Notes: generated by a model not told the origin, from the letters alone. Shown: positions 12,300-25,396, counted from the first letter of the stretch. The stretch is 64,000 bases of DNA from Isoetes taiwanensis (GCA_021234155.1 JAJEKV010000037.1:930001-994000), one strand, 5' to 3'. Translations and numbers: made by a program.

Positions 12300-15163
12300 A
12301 TAAGTAATGATGGGAAGCATTTATACTTTTTTTATACATGCAGTACAATGTGGTGCTCTAACAAGTTTGTATGCGAAAGATGAAAATTGGAAATGAGGAT
12401 CTCCGATGGGAATCATGTGGGCGTTTAAAATTGCAATGAGTACTGGAAGTGTCTTGAAAGAATAATTTGATCTAGGGTCTTTGACCATGAGAGTAAGTTG
12501 TTAAGGTGGCTTTTGGGACTTGGGTGAAGTTCTGCTTAAAAAATTGTTTTACTAGCATTCGATATTTCCCTTGGGAACATTTTCTATGTCTAATTTTATT
12601 GCTCATTGCTTTTTGACGAACTTTGAAAATGGGAAGTCGTTGGATCTTGGATCTATTGATCACGATCCAAGATTAGGGTTGCCTGGATTGGTTGTTGCTG
12701 GCCGAATTAGGGTTGCCCTGATTTGAATGTTGTCGGGTATATATGCTGTTGGGTATTCCGCTTGGACACTGAGCATATACATGGCTTAGTGTCTCTACAC
12801 AGCCGATAGCCCTAAGATTGGATTGCAATGAAGCCAGAGATATCTTTGCCTTACACCGTTTTTAGAGAAGAAACCCTCCCCCTGGCTATGGGTAGGAAGA
12901 AAAGGAGAAATCATGCGGGCATTAGTAAGAGGCCATGGCAGCTATGAATCCAAAGCGGGATCTGCCAGGGAGTGCTCAGAAATTGAAGCAGTGGACAAAA
13001 CTTTGTTGGGACAATTTCAATTAAGAAGGCAACTCTGCAGCATAATTCAAACTTGGAGCAAGCCGGAAGCTGACTCCTCAAATGATGACATGGAGAATCA
13101 TGCAATCTTCAACGTCCTACTCAGTTTGAGAATCTTATATGAAATTTTGAGTATATTTGACTATGGATCTTGTTAGATCTGTTTAAATGGATTCAAAATG
13201 ATGTATATGATCTAACTATATGCCTGAAACAATGCCTATTGCTGGATAAATCTGAATAAGGATTATTTGCGCTTAGTGCATTTAACTAAAGAAATATTTG
13301 TCCATTACATTTAGTGATAAAGTCTGGCAGAGGGCATCTGTCACAATTTTTAGGTTGTAATGGCTTTAACACAGGTTGCATATGGCTAAAGGAACTTCCA
13401 GATCTAGATGTATGGCTGCACTATTGCATAAATCGTTTAGTGTCTAAGGGCTTGTATACATCTCGTCTATATGCATATTGCTATGGGTGTTAGATGTCGT
13501 GCATTTAACTAGCTAAATAATTTAGGCAGTGGCTTTAATGCATGTTCGCCTATAGCAAAGGGCTTTTCCAGCTGACTTTGGTATTTATGATGGAAGTGAG
13601 GCTAAAAATTGTGTAATAATAATACCGAATCTGAGGGTTTGGCAGCATAGCTGTTGAGAATATGATAAGCTATGAATATCTCAGTCGTATGCAGATAGAT
13701 ACATCTTGTTACTTTCTACTGCCTATTTATTCATCTAAGTGGTAACATGATTTCCGCATAACATAGAGGCCTTGCTAACTATGGCACTGACAGAATAACA
13801 TAGAGGCCTTGCTAACTATGGCACTGACAGAACATTAATTGAGAGCGGATATGATGTATTGAATAGTGGATATGATGAGTGGATTGATATTGATATATGC
13901 AGCTCATTTGTTGCAGCAGTTTACACATTTGTTGCTCCTGTTTATGCAATTTAATCAGGCATATGCAGACTATGGGACTATTTTTGAAATACTAGCTGCT
14001 AGCTATGATTATCTTAGGGCAGAGATAGACCTGAAAATGCACTTGGGATATTAGCTTGCAGATTATATGATGGTCCTTTTACTGATATGGATTAAAGGCT
14101 TAAGCTCAAGCTCAAGCTTAAATTTGCATAGTGGATGCTCTAGGGACTAGGATAAAAGTATAGACATTTAACATCACTAATTGCTTGTGCATGTTGCTGG
14201 AATAATTTGTGAAGTGGACATCCTTTTGAGTCACAGATAATAATTTTGCATTATAAAGCTCAGGGCAGAGCAAAGCTGCAATTGTAGATGAGCTTTGGCT
14301 GCACCAAAAGTATAACTGAGTTTTAGTTTTAGTTTTAAGGTTTCCGGATGGTAAGCTGGAGCATGCAAAGCCATGCACTTACATATCTGCCACATTGGTC
14401 TGAATATATCTGCCCCTCTTATTCATAATTGCATGTTGCATGTTTATCTTGGTTGAGGCACAGGCAGATTGCGCATTGTTTATTGCAACAGTATAAATAT
14501 GCACTAATATGTAGCTGTAAATCTACACCTCATATTTGCTATTGCATGTAGTTGTGGATATGTGGTGGTTAATTTTAAGGCATGAAATTATAAGTTTTCC
14601 TGTCATATGCAGCTGATTGCATAGTTTATTGCAGGGTATGGAGCTTTTAACAGTATATTAGCAAACCTGAAACCTGACTGTTAGCTGCAATAGCCTAGGG
14701 CAAACGTAAATTATTTAAAGCCCCAAACGTATCATAGATTATTTGAATATGATGCAGCTTGATTTGTCTGCAGTATAACTAATCTGTAGTATTCTGCACC
14801 ATTGAAGCAATTATATGTTGCAAACCTCTATTGAATGCTGGTGCAGCAAAATAACTTCCCTAAAATAACTTCCCTAGAACAGTGAGATTAGAGGCATTCT
14901 AGTTGTAGTATGCCCAGGTTCTTTGGGAATAGTTTTTACTCTTAGATCCTTGTTTTTTTATGTTAGTTACAAGCAAGGTGAAGGGTGATAAACTTAAAAG
15001 ACCTTATGACGCCTGCTAGTAGCTTAGGCTTTTACCCATGTTCTTGGCTAACTGTCCTCTGGTTCTACTGCAGGTAACAGGGTCTTTTACTCCTTGCTAT
15101 GTTTCTTGGTGTAAATGCTATGTGTTAAAGATGGATTGCTCGAGAAAGGCAGATGCTACTCGA
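12300..15163. other. Noncoding stretch
   Basis: AT-rich sequence without a convincing gene. The short frame at 12913-13176 has no recognisable domain. A 37-bp perfect tandem duplication (ACATAGAGGCCTTGCTAACT at its start) lies at 13761-13834. Many short GCAG/TGCAT-rich words recur between 13.8 and 14.8 kb but form no clear period. Confidence 0.5.
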
Positions 15164-15954
15164 GGGCCTTCAAAAGGATCATGTGATTGGTGTAAAAATG
15201 TAATTCAGTTATGTTTGTCACTACAAGTTAAACCGGTCTCTCTGTTTGTACTTGTACAATTATTAAGGTAATATCACGGGCATATTCGGATTGAATTTTG
15301 AATACATTTGTAATCTTGCATCAGGTTGATAATAGAATATAATGACTTTTATTTTTGGCAACCATGTCTTTGGCCTAAGTACATTGGCACCTGATTGTAC
15401 TTAGGGCTGCAAATTGTATCATGTTTTTGTTCTTGCAAAGGTCAAAATCATGATAGGAAGTCTAAGGTCTTAGGATCTGATGGACTTGAAAGGTTTTTTT
15501 ATCTCTAACTCAGTCTACTGGTTATACTAGTAGCCAGGATATTGGTTGCATTATGGGTGCTGTCTTAAGACATATCCTCTTCAAACTAATGGTTGAAATG
15601 ATTTTTATAGGCTGCCATTGAGGACAAGTGGGCCTTCAAAAGGATCATGTGATTGGTGTAAAAATGTAATTCAGTTATGTTTGTCACTACAAGTTAAACC
15701 GGTCTCTCTGTTTGTACTTGTACAATTATTAAGGTAATATCTGGGCCTATTCTGGATTGAATTCTGAATACATTTGTAATCTTGCATCATGTTGATAATA
15801 GAATATAATGACTTTTATTTTTGGCAACCATGTCTTTGGCCTAAGTACATTGGCACCTGATTGTACTTAGGGCTGCAAATTGTATCATGTTTTTGTTCTT
15901 GCAAAGGTCAAAATCATGATAGGAAGTCTAAGGTCTTAGGATCTGATGGACTTG

Positions 15955-15968
<14 letters not shown>
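15164..15968. repeat. 339-bp direct duplication, 466 bp apart
   Basis: The segment 15164-15502 reappears at 15630-15968 with only a few differences. Both begin GGGCCTTCAAAAGGATCATG and run to CTTGAAAGGT followed by T. The first copy has 7 T there; in the second the run is expanded to about 30 T at 15960-15991. The near identity points to a recent duplication. Confidence 0.75.

Positions 15969-15991
<23 letters not shown>
15960..15991 (-). repeat. Poly(T) tract
   Basis: About 30 T at the right edge of the second 339-bp duplicate, followed by ATGGCAAGGTAGTTTTATATTC. It could be a minus-strand retroposon tail inserted at a pre-existing T run, or simple expansion of that run. Confidence 0.4.
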
Positions 15992-15994
<3 letters not shown>

Positions 15995-16800
15995 GCAAGG
16001 TAGTTTTATATTCATTCTATCTAATTAATTGATTGAGATTGTAAGATATTTATGATCCTAGCAATATTTGCGGCTAAGATGGTCATATGATATGATGGAA
16101 GTGAGAATATAAGCTATTCTAGCCCATAATTATCTTATATCATGATGATTAAGAAGGAAATTGCTCATTTGCCTATGATTGTCACCAATCCTTGAGCCCT
16201 CTTGAACCAAACACTCCAAATATATACGCTCATAATGATTTATATAGAAGATATCTTTTGAAACCAAAACCTAATCGGAAAATGAAAGACGTGAGTTCAG
16301 GCAATAGCAATAAAAATAAAAATCGACAAAAATCTAGCACTTCTAGGGCTTATTAGACTCTAAAACTAGATAGATCTACATGAAATACATCAAATGTGGA
16401 AAATGCAGAAAAAGAAAACTCTGAAATTCTCAAAAAAAAACACATGTAGAAAGCTCAAAAGCCTGTGTTTGACAATTAAATCTGCGCTAATAGTATACCT
16501 AATGAGGGCAAGATTTCATAGAATTGGAGGCGGATACATTCTTGTCCCAGATTCTACTACATGAGGAATATGTTCTTGTCCCAGATTCTACTACAAGGCG
16601 AATATGTTCTTGGTGGGATGACTTCCCATCAACTCGGGGTGAATATGCCAAAAATAAACAAGCCACGTAACCTACTCAAGATTCGTATGGAATTTGTTAA
16701 AACCCCTAAAAATTCGCTTTTTGGCGAATATTCGCCACTAAAATCATTACTGATCTGTAGGATCCAAGGGCGCCAGTTCCCGGGGCATAGAGGCCAAAAC
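15992..16800. other. Noncoding stretch
   Basis: No gene supported. A 27-bp phrase (CTTGTCCCAGATTCTACTAC at its core) is repeated at about 16540-16600. The short plus-strand frame at 16561-16845 has no recognisable domain and partly overlaps the gag remnant on the other strand. Confidence 0.45.
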
Positions 16801-16809
16801 CTCCTTGAG

Positions 16810-18849
16810 GAGCCTCCACTTCAGCTGCTATCTAGATATGGCTGAGTGCGTCAAGTAGTCGTCGACGTGGATGGTGCCTCCGAACGTTGTTGAGCGCGTA
16901 GCAAGCTTGCGTGCTTCAGCATCATGCATAAGTTTGAGGATACTCTGACATACCTTGGGTATAACATGAGGCATGGGCTTGTCAAGATCCAGGGCAAAAT
17001 GCATCGTCTTGGTGAGCTGCTCGTGAGGGACAATTGCTATAGCAAAAGCAGGCTGCACGTCCTGTGGCATGAGCGTCAAAGATCTAGTGCCGAGTTGCTG
17101 GCATGATATTAGACCAACTCAGTTGGATTGTTGCACATGTGGATTCAGGGCTTGATAGATCTCTTCTTGTTCTTGTTGGTCCAACACAACTTACTGAGGC
17201 GCTGGTTAGTTCTGCTGCTGCCGAGGAGCGCATGGGGGTTTCCACAAAGTTGGCCATGGATCTTGTTTCCCATTTGCCACCTAGGGTTGATAGGCTGTGA
17301 GGCACACCGAAGCAGTCTGGTTGGTACCCAATAGCTGCACTTGAACTTGGAGAAGTTGTGGACAAGACATGATGGTGTAGCCCCATTCCCTATAATGATA
17401 ACATTGAGCTTAAGCGGGGTCGAAAAGAGCATGTGAGCCTTGTCCTCACGATTGTTGAGTTTACTGAGGCTGTGTGGTCTGGACTTGAAAGACCATCTTC
17501 TGTCGGAAAGGCGTGGGATGAGAATGCATGCACTCTTCAGTAGCATGATTGTACATGTTGCAACGCTTGCAGTGAGGGGGACCATTAACAGAATTGCATC
17601 ATTTGCCAGATGGCCCTGATACTTACAAACATGGCACCAGATTTGACTTCAATGTGGTGGATTGGATTGCTGAGGTTGGATAGTGGTCTATGAAACCATG
17701 ACAGGAGGTATAAATCCGTGAGTGGAACACCTCGTGTAGACACATTGACTAAGTGATTAACTGACTCAATGGCTTGATCTAGAGTCTTGGGTCGCAAGTA
17801 CTCAGTCATAAGACAAATAGGGAAGGTAGTCCTTGCAAGAACCAGACCAAGATCTGACTTCTGATGGGATACTCCTTGAGCTTGTTGACCAAGATATGCA
17901 GACGATCAGCAAAATCTCGTGAGAATTCAGAAGGCTGTTGTTGGGAGATCATTGAGCTGTTTGAGGAGTTGTTGATCATCATCTATGGTACCATAGTGAG
18001 ACAGGAATGCAACTTTCATTTCTTGACAGCTTTGTTTCCAATGACTTTTATTGGCCATAAGCCATTGATGGGGTGCACCACGGAGCGTGGTGGAGAAGAT
18101 ATAAAACTTAACCTAGGGCTGAGAGTGCCTGTTTAAAACAGTGAGAGCTTCAAATTCCTCCATGTGTGCCTGAGCACTTTGCTCAAAAATGGGCTTGCCT
18201 TTAGCATTGCCAAAAATAGGATATGGAAGTGGAGGTAACTTGAGTGACAGTAGGGTTGCCAGAAACATAATGAGTCTGAAGCACCAAAACCTGGGTGTAA
18301 AGTGGTGGTGCATAAGAATAGGCAGGTCCTTGAGGCACGGTAGAGGGCTATGAGCAAGGCATCTGCATTGGAACAGTAAACCCAGAAGGTCCAGAAATTT
18401 TGATGTCATTTGGGGCAATACCTTGTGCACCCTCCTCTGTCAAAGTGGTATCATCAATGTTGTACACATCAACGACATCGGTATAGAAGGAATATGGATA
18501 TAAGTGCTCTCTGGTGTTTGAAAATATTGAGGTATCTAGTGCACAGAATGTGATGCGGTGATTGAGGTTGAGAGCAATGTCTACAATTTGGAGGGAACCT
18601 TGGCTGTGAAAAGATACGAGAAGTAGGAGGTGCTGAATGAGCGTGCGAGCGTAATCGACCTCCTTCAATGCCATAGTCTCCTTCATAAGGATCTCGAGCA
18701 GCTTCCCTGCGTTGATGGCGATCCAATTGAGCCACTGTTTGGCAGAGAAGATCTTCCTGGATGAAAGCACGAACAAACATCTTGAAGTCTGATGAAAAGA
18801 ACGAAAACCCGGCACAATGTTTAGGGTTTTGATTCGGGATCGTCTGCAA
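16810..18849 (-). pseudogene. Ty3/gypsy-type gag remnant with zinc knuckles
   Basis: Minus-strand pieces in changing frames follow the order of an LTR-retrotransposon Gag. Near 18760-18660 there is RHQRREAARDPYEGDYG; near 18200-18140 FGNAKGKPIFEQS and HMEEFEALTVLN; then capsid-like phrases (FYIFSTTLRGAPHQW, FLSHYGTIDDDQQLL) and MTEYLRPKTLDQAIESVN at 17809-17750. At 17573-17532 is an intact zinc knuckle CKRCNMYNHATEEC (CX2CX4HX4C). A second knuckle near 17407-17361 reads CYHYREWGYTIMSC, where the second Cys and the His have both become Tyr. Several frameshifts and stops make it dead. Protease and RT do not follow on the low-coordinate side, so only gag was kept or inserted. Gag identity is well supported by the knuckle and order; the family is inferred. 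Confidence 0.6.
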
Positions 18850-19064
18850 GACAGCCCTCTATGAGGACCCTGGGATCAAGCAGACAAATCCTTGGTGTAG
18901 TGCATCATGCAGGATTTTGCAAAGTGAAAAGAATAGAAAGAAAAAAACAAGAAACAAAGGAAACTGTATGCCAAGATAAGAAGCCCTTGAATATCATAAG
19001 AAATACATGAGGTCTCGCGAGACGCAGAGATGAAAAGCTGAGACAAGACAATACTAAGTCTCAT

Positions 19065-19445
19065 CTAAAATTTAAGGTCTAACTCTACTGATATATCTAG
19101 TACAACGGCCTCAGGCCCAAAATAGGCATATGGCAGAGCCTTTGTAATCTCGGTTACCAACTCTTGGATCACTTGCTTGATTAGAGGGAATCTTGTCAGC
19201 GACTTCATGAATGCCGCGAATCCTGCTAAGTTAGGGCTGCACTCCACGAGTGTGGTCACTTGTCACCCCTTGATCTCTTCTTTGACATGGGCTTGGGTTT
19301 CTGCGTGGGCGTGGGTTTGCTGCCTGATGCTCCTGCTTGACCCCCTGCATTTATGCTCTTGTGTGATGGTTTGTGTATTGCTCAAGAATAGTCCAGTGCC
19401 TCTTTGCACAAGACTTACAACTTTAAAGACATTTGCAAGCTGCAA
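19065..19445 (-). pseudogene. Unrecognised coding-like fragment
   Basis: A minus-strand frame of about 125 codons with one TGA near 19260. The lower half reads VECSPNLAGFAAFMKSL and ELVTEITKALPYAYFGP and looks like real protein (balanced composition, no low complexity). The upper half has His/Ala-rich repeats. I do not recognise a family. It lies just upstream, in the minus sense, of the gag remnant and could be part of that element. Confidence 0.3.
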
Positions 19446-19825
19446 GAAAACTAAAATGCATTAATATAAGGTCCAAGTAGCCGCGAACGCGATTTTTTCC
19501 AGCTAGACCCATGATTTTCTCCAAAAAAATTGCATAGACACTTTGTTTTATGTTTTCAAGCTAAGCTAAAACTACAAAATACACGAGCTAGTCTGGAAGA
19601 ACACAGTTGCGATATGTTCTAGCTTAAGAAAATCATCAGTGTGATTTTCTTGGAATGAAATTCTATTATGTTGATAGCAACTCTGCAATTAAAGTTTATG
19701 ATTTAATCTTTATGTTCATCTGTCTCCTTTATCATGTCCAGTTATATAATAGGCATAATAATAACAAGAACTAGTAGTAGTTTCCATCTACAAATAGATC
19801 AAATATAATTTTGAGAGCCCAAACA

Positions 19826-20463
19826 TTAATCTACAAGCTGAAAACTAGGTACTTGAAATAAACATGCTTTAAGTAGGTCGATAGCAATTCCAGCAAACAT
19901 AATGAATTGGGCATTGGAAGCCCTCTGAAGCATCGTATGAGACTTGGATCTGCCTCTAAATTGATCTCGATGAAGGCTTCTTGAATGAAATAGTGCCATC
20001 AGATTGTCTGTTTGGAAGCAATCGATAAGTTTAACTTGATGATTGAATTGCCCCTTCAAAACCTTGTAGAGTTCTTGGGGATCAAGTGAGGAGCACTTGA
20101 AATTATTTGAGGAGCATTTGGGAACAATGTGATATTGATGTTGTTGCACGCATATGTAGATACTAGTGGGAAGGTCTTCATATAACTTCCACATATAGTA
20201 CGGGCCACACTCTTCTCAATGTTGTACACATCCCAGATCTTGAGCACGTCGTCCCTACACATACTTTCCATTCCAAGCACATCAAGTTTCAGTCTCCACC
20301 TTTTCTCATGCATGTTCATAACACTACGTGTTGTTTGCCAATGCACAACCTTCAGAGATGTCCGGCATGTGATGATATCCGGACACGCTATGCTGAGCTG
20401 GTCCGTCCTAGCCACCCCCTGCATGAGATATTGAGCAGACCTCGGTACAGATGCTGGGGTCAT
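19826..20463 (-). pseudogene. Unrecognised broken coding region
   Basis: Two overlapping minus-strand frames (20463-20056 and 20194-19826) look like one old protein split by a frameshift near 20150. The first contains KRWRLKLDVLGMESMCRDD and LKIWDVYNIEKS, the second SSLDPQELYKVLKGQF and HRDQFRGRSK. I could not place it in a family. It lies just outside the 3' end of the LINE on the same strand. Confidence 0.3.
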
Positions 20464-22278
20464 ACCTTCAAGAGGTCATGATCGTCGGGATCCCTTGATT
20501 CTCGAGCACTTGCCTGATATGTGTACATATTTCTTTTTCCTCATGATAGATGTCTATACAGTTTGACAGCAATCTTATTCCTATCATGGTTTTTTCCCAA
20601 AAACCCTTTGGGGTGTTTTTTTTTTTTTTTTTTTTTTTTTATAGAGTAAGAGTAGATTTTTCCATTAATCAAGAGAAACAGTACATAGTTCTGCTAGTCA
20701 TAGCAGAAAGTAAAGAAGCAAAATTCATACAACTCCAACCTTTCCTAAGGAGGAAAAGGCAAATGAAATATGATATAAATTAAGTAGACAAAATTCGATA
20801 GACTGTAGAGGTATCACAGAATCAAATGTCTTTTCTCACATTGAGTAAGAAAATTCTAAAAACAAGAAAATTCCAGCCATGACCCCAATAAAAACTCCCA
20901 TGCCATACCTGGTCAAGATTCGAAAAATGATATAGCCAACAAAAACTCATACAAGATGAGGAATTAGAGTTGAGCAAATAGTGGCAAAGAAAGGGTTCCA
21001 TATAGTGACAGAAAAGGCCAGCAGGTAGCAAGATTATGAGGAGAGGGAGTCAAGCTTGGCATTGAAGAAAGAGTAGAAAGAGTCAGCAGAGCCAAAAGTA
21101 TAGAGGTCGGCTGTCAGTTCAGCAGCTTCATCCAAGCAGGAATCGCGGGTACCAGAGTCACTTAGGATCAGCAAGGATCCATACAAATCTGCCAGAAGTC
21201 TACGAGTGTAGTATAACTCCCTGTATCTTGTGAATTGTCCCTCTAACATATAATAATGATGCATGGAGATGAAATCAAACATGCAGTATACTTGGACAAC
21301 CTCTCTGCAGAACAACCTTGTCCAATCTGATTTATTGTCCAAATCATTCTTATCCACACTTAGCTTTCCCATCAGATGATTTAATTCCATATCTTCACCC
21401 TTCTTTATGAAACTGTCCTCCAAATCTCCAGTGTTCCTCTTACATAGATTCAGATAGGCTATCAAGATCAAGAAAATAGAACTAAAATCAATGGCATTCA
21501 AATTAGAAACAAATAAATCAAAAGAACCCTTAAAAGCACCAATTGAGTCCCACTTCCTGTCATATTTATCAGCAAATTTTCTTTTGTGAGCTGAAGCAGT
21601 TGATTCAACATCCAGCTAAAAATGCGTCTTAATCCAAAAAATTGAGAGACTCTTATTACCATGCACAATTCTATTTCTATCTTTCCATATATTCCATAGA
21701 GCAATAAACATGATAGTGTTAGCAAAAGTACACTTGTTTTGAATGTAGAAAAGCAGATTACTATTCACCACAGAGGGGAAAAGAGTACCTAATTTACCAT
21801 TAAACCAGGACCAGAAAGGATCCAGTTTAGGACAAAAGAAATTGTAATCAAGACTTTCCTCCAGCAAACAACCAAGGTGACAAAGAGCAGAAATATTACT
21901 ATACCTTGGGATACTTCTATGAGCCAAAAGCCAAATGAAAAAGCACTTTAGGGAAGCAGAAAGAAGTCCATACTTCTTGGAAAAGGGCTTTACCTTCCTC
22001 CTCAGAGCTAGACCATTTAATAATTGCTTTAGAGGGGACATCAGATCTGTTAATGATTGAATAAATCTTACTAACTTTATAATGGCATTTTCCATTCAAA
22101 TACCAGTTAGTTGCTTTAGGAACAGACTGATTCAACCAAGAGTGAGGGAGAATAGATTTGACATGAAGGTAAATCTTTTTGTCACTTGAGGTACCCTGTA
22201 ATCAAGGAGGTCCAGGATATAATCTTATTATTGATATATAAATCATTTATAACAGTGAAACCTTTATCAGTCCATTTT

Positions 22279-22683
22279 TTATAAATTCTCGGATGTCTCA
22301 AAGCTCCAAGAATTGATCTCAGTCCACAAGATTTCCCTCTCTTTGAGATTGGTGGAGGCATAATAAATGTTAATAATTCCAAAACTAGAGTTTTGGATGG
22401 TATAAGTAACAGCCTGCCACATTTTAGAGGGGGAATTATAAAAAGAGAGATGCTTGAGGTTTTTCCAAATCATGATAATGCCACCACTCCTATCATTAGC
22501 TTCAATCCAGGTGGAGGAGGCACCAAGGTAAATCCAATCACCAAGACTTGAGATTTCAAATTTGGGAAGCTTGACTTCCTGAAAAAGGATAACATCAGCA
22601 TTGTAATTTCTGATTTGGAAGATAACTCTTCTCCTTTTAAGCGGGCCTTTAATACCCCTAACATTCCAAGAGAGAATCTTCAT
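22279..22683 (-). pseudogene. LINE ORF2 endonuclease, truncated
   Basis: The N-terminal portion of an APE-type endonuclease. It opens MKILSWNVRGIKGPLKRRR (the NVRG motif of plant L1) and has DVILFQEVKLPKFEI (catalytic Glu in QEVK) and GGIIMIWKNLKHLSFYN. It stops about 134 codons in, where an internal deletion joins it out of frame to post-RT sequence. The later endonuclease motifs (GDFN and SDH types) are lost, so it cannot cut DNA. Confidence 0.8.
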
Positions 22684-23233
22684 AAGGAGGGCTAAGGAAA
22701 AGAAAGAAAAGTAAGGGGAGAATTATCTAACATATCTTCTTTTCCCCTTTCCCTTTTTATTGTTACTCCTTGTATTAGCAGCAGGAGTGTTGTGCAGATT
22801 AGTGAGATCAAATAACGATAAATCACCTTTTTGGTTCTAACTCTGATCTTAGCACTAGAGGGCATGGGTTTCTTGCTTAAATCAAGAGAAGAATTATCAG
22901 ACAGGAAGGTATCCTTCTCCCGATTTTCCTTATCAAGCTCACCATCACTATCATCTGTGATCCCCCCAGGAACAAATTCAAACATTTTGTTTTTATAAGG
23001 TAGAGAAGTGGAATCAACATTGCAATTTATATTCTTGTCCCTTTTATAATCAGACCCCCCCCCCGAGTAAGGGGGAAGAGTCATAACTTGTATGATTTGT
23101 ATCAGTAACAATGTTATGTGCTTCTACACTCTCCAATACTGCAACCTTTGTTTGATCTGTATTGTTTGCCCTGGATGCATCCATTTCCCTGTCTGGAGTA
23201 TCTTGGACAATGCCTTCATCCATTAGATTCCAT

Positions 23234-23943
23234 GAGCAGACTTGATGTACAATTTGTTGTGAATCCAGCTTGAATTCCTCTTGCAATGAAGCTAACTGCT
23301 CAGCAATTTCAGAAGAAATAGTGCAGGGAGGAGGGAAGTTCATATCAATGGATGGGGAGAGGTCAATAAAAGGTGGCTGAATATGGTCAGATTTGACAGT
23401 AAGGGAATTGCTCAACATTAAATCCACATCAAGGTCAAAGTTAAGGTCAGCTAATACCTGAAACTGGTTAGAATTACCAGTAAATTGGTTGTTATCTTCC
23501 AAATGATCGTTGTGCTGCATTGGAGTTGAGGCAGGAATCTCCTTTACTTGGTTGACCACTTGGTCCAATTCCATCATGGTTGGAGGAGGAGCAGACTTGA
23601 TGTACAATTTGTTGTGAATCCAGCTTGAATCCCTCTTGCAATGAAGCTAACTGCTCAGCAATTTCAGAAGAAATAGTGCAGGGAGGAGGGAAGTTCATAT
23701 CAATGGATGGGGAGAGGTCAATAAAAGATGGCTGAATATGGTCAGATTTGACAGTAAGGGAATTGCTCAACATTAAATCCACATCAAGGTCAAAGTTAAG
23801 GTCAGCTAATACCTGAAACTGGTTAGAATTACCAGTAAATTGGTTGTTATCTTCCAAATGATCGTTGTGCTGCATTGGAGTTGAGGCAGGAATGTCCTTT
23901 ACTTGGTTGACCACTTGGTCCAATTCCATCATGGTTGGAGGAG
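23234..23943. repeat. 355-bp tandem duplication inside LINE ORF1
   Basis: Positions 23234-23588 and 23589-23943 are nearly identical, both starting GAGCAGACTTGATGTACAAT. Since 355 is not a multiple of three, the second unit shifts the ORF1 frame: the same peptide (NNQFTGNSNQFQVLADLNF) is read in two different frames on either side. Very few differences separate the copies, so the duplication is young compared with the element. Confidence 0.9.
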
Positions 23944-24694
23944 GAGCAGGGGGGTTTATTTCATCCTCAATTTCTTGCCTCTTATCAGAATTTCTTTGCT
24001 TCAGTGCTTTACTATGTTTGCTTTTCTTGCCTAATGGATCACTCTTACCCTTGCAAGGATTTGATGAGTCAAGAATTGACTTATTTTTTTTGGCTAAGCT
24101 TTTTGGCATCCACAATGATTTTATTCAGAGTATCATGTAGATTTCTGATTTTATCCTTGTCCATGCTTGTCTTTTTTGCTGTATCTTCATGATTTTGTAG
24201 CTCCTTAACCACCTGAGAAGTACTTTTTCCCTTGCTAGGAATCTTCTCAACGGAAACACTTTCTTTGTTTTGAGCTAATTTATCTTCCTGAATCTGGGCC
24301 TCTCTTAATCTTTTTTTCCTCTGAATTCTCTTGTAACTGCCACTGACCGTGGTCCATACAAATCTGTTGTCTTTAAAAATGATATTAGGTATACCAAAGT
24401 CATTGTTAATCTTAGAGGAGACCTGGTCAATAACTGAGCTCTTTGCGTTTTGAATCAAAAGTTGACTGTTGACTTTTTGACCAGATCTGTAGTCTATCTA
24501 TATGCCCTGGTTGACCTGCTGGTTATTCACAGACAGATGACAGGTTGACTTTCCATCTGCCCAGAATTATACAGCTTTTCCTTGCAACTTTCATACCAAA
24601 AGTGTCTGACCGTGCAAGTTTGGCAATGAGGTGGCAAACCAGACCATCTTAAAGATAGATTGGCTGTTTGTCCAAAGACATCCAAAAAGGGGAT

Positions 24695-25396
24695 CTAGAG
24701 GGGGGTATCCTTTGAGATATCAAGTTGAACAAAGGAGCGAGGAGGTCTGTAAGGAGAGTATTCCATATAAATATAGGATCCAATGGAGTCAAAAAGAATT
24801 TTTAGGCAGTCCCCATTCCAGTAGATGGGATTAAGGCCATGAAGAGTTGTAGAGGCCACACAGAGCTTGTCTAAGTTAGCAATTTCAAATTTAGGGTCCC
24901 ATTTATGAAAGGAAAGCTGAAAAGATTCAAAGGTCAGGGGACCATGATTGAGGAAGAAATTAGCAGTTCTTTTACTTCCACATTCAATCATTATGTAAGG
25001 TGACTGAAGCCAATAGACATCATTAATCAAAATTCCTATGTGAAGATTCAGGCAAAAAGACCAGAGTTTGTCCAATTTGATCCTATGTTTGTTAAACTTC
25101 ACAATTACAGCGAAATCCTGAAAAGAATTTAACTTTGCATGCACAGAGGGGAGATCCAAAGAAATACCGTTAAAGATGTCGAGCTTTTTGGCACTAAAAG
25201 GAGGTTTGAAGGGTCGAATATTTCCAAGGACCTTGTTGAAGGAATCATCCGAATGCTTCTGTTGAGTCGATCTCTTTTCACCATAAGGCAGAGGCATATT
25301 ATGAACAGGATCAATGACAGCAATTGACCGGATCTTTGGAAAGATTATTCCAGCACGGCACTTTAAAAGATAGAGGATCCATTGAAGACTGCCCAT
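24695..25396 (-). CDS. LINE ORF1, DUF4283-like nucleic-acid-binding region
   Basis: A 233-codon open frame at the 5' end of the LINE. It has FSAKKLDIFNGISLDLPS, a VIVKFNKHRIKLDKLW block and then VYWLQSPYIMIECGSKRTAN with FHKWDPKFEI and GLNPIYWNGDCLKIL, the order seen in the DUF4283 region of plant L1 ORF1 proteins, which bind the element RNA. ORF1 continues downstream in other frames (24458-24081, 24115-23492, 23607-23050), so the product would now be truncated. The start codon at 25396 is the first in frame; the true start could lie upstream, where a 143-codon minus-strand frame (26084-25653) sits. Confidence 0.6.
   Translation of the reverse strand: MGSLQWILYLLKCRAGIIFPKIRSIAVIDPVHNMPLPYGEKRSTQQKHSDDSFNKVLGNIRPFKPPFSAKKLDIFNGISLDLPSVHAKLNSFQDFAVIVKFNKHRIKLDKLWSFCLNLHIGILINDVYWLQSPYIMIECGSKRTANFFLNHGPLTFESFQLSFHKWDPKFEIANLDKLCVASTTLHGLNPIYWNGDCLKILFDSIGSYIYMEYSPYRPPRSFVQLDISKDTPL

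Noticed and set aside
12913-13176. 87-codon plus-strand frame
   Set aside because: No domain and no conserved neighbour; the opposite strand is equally open.
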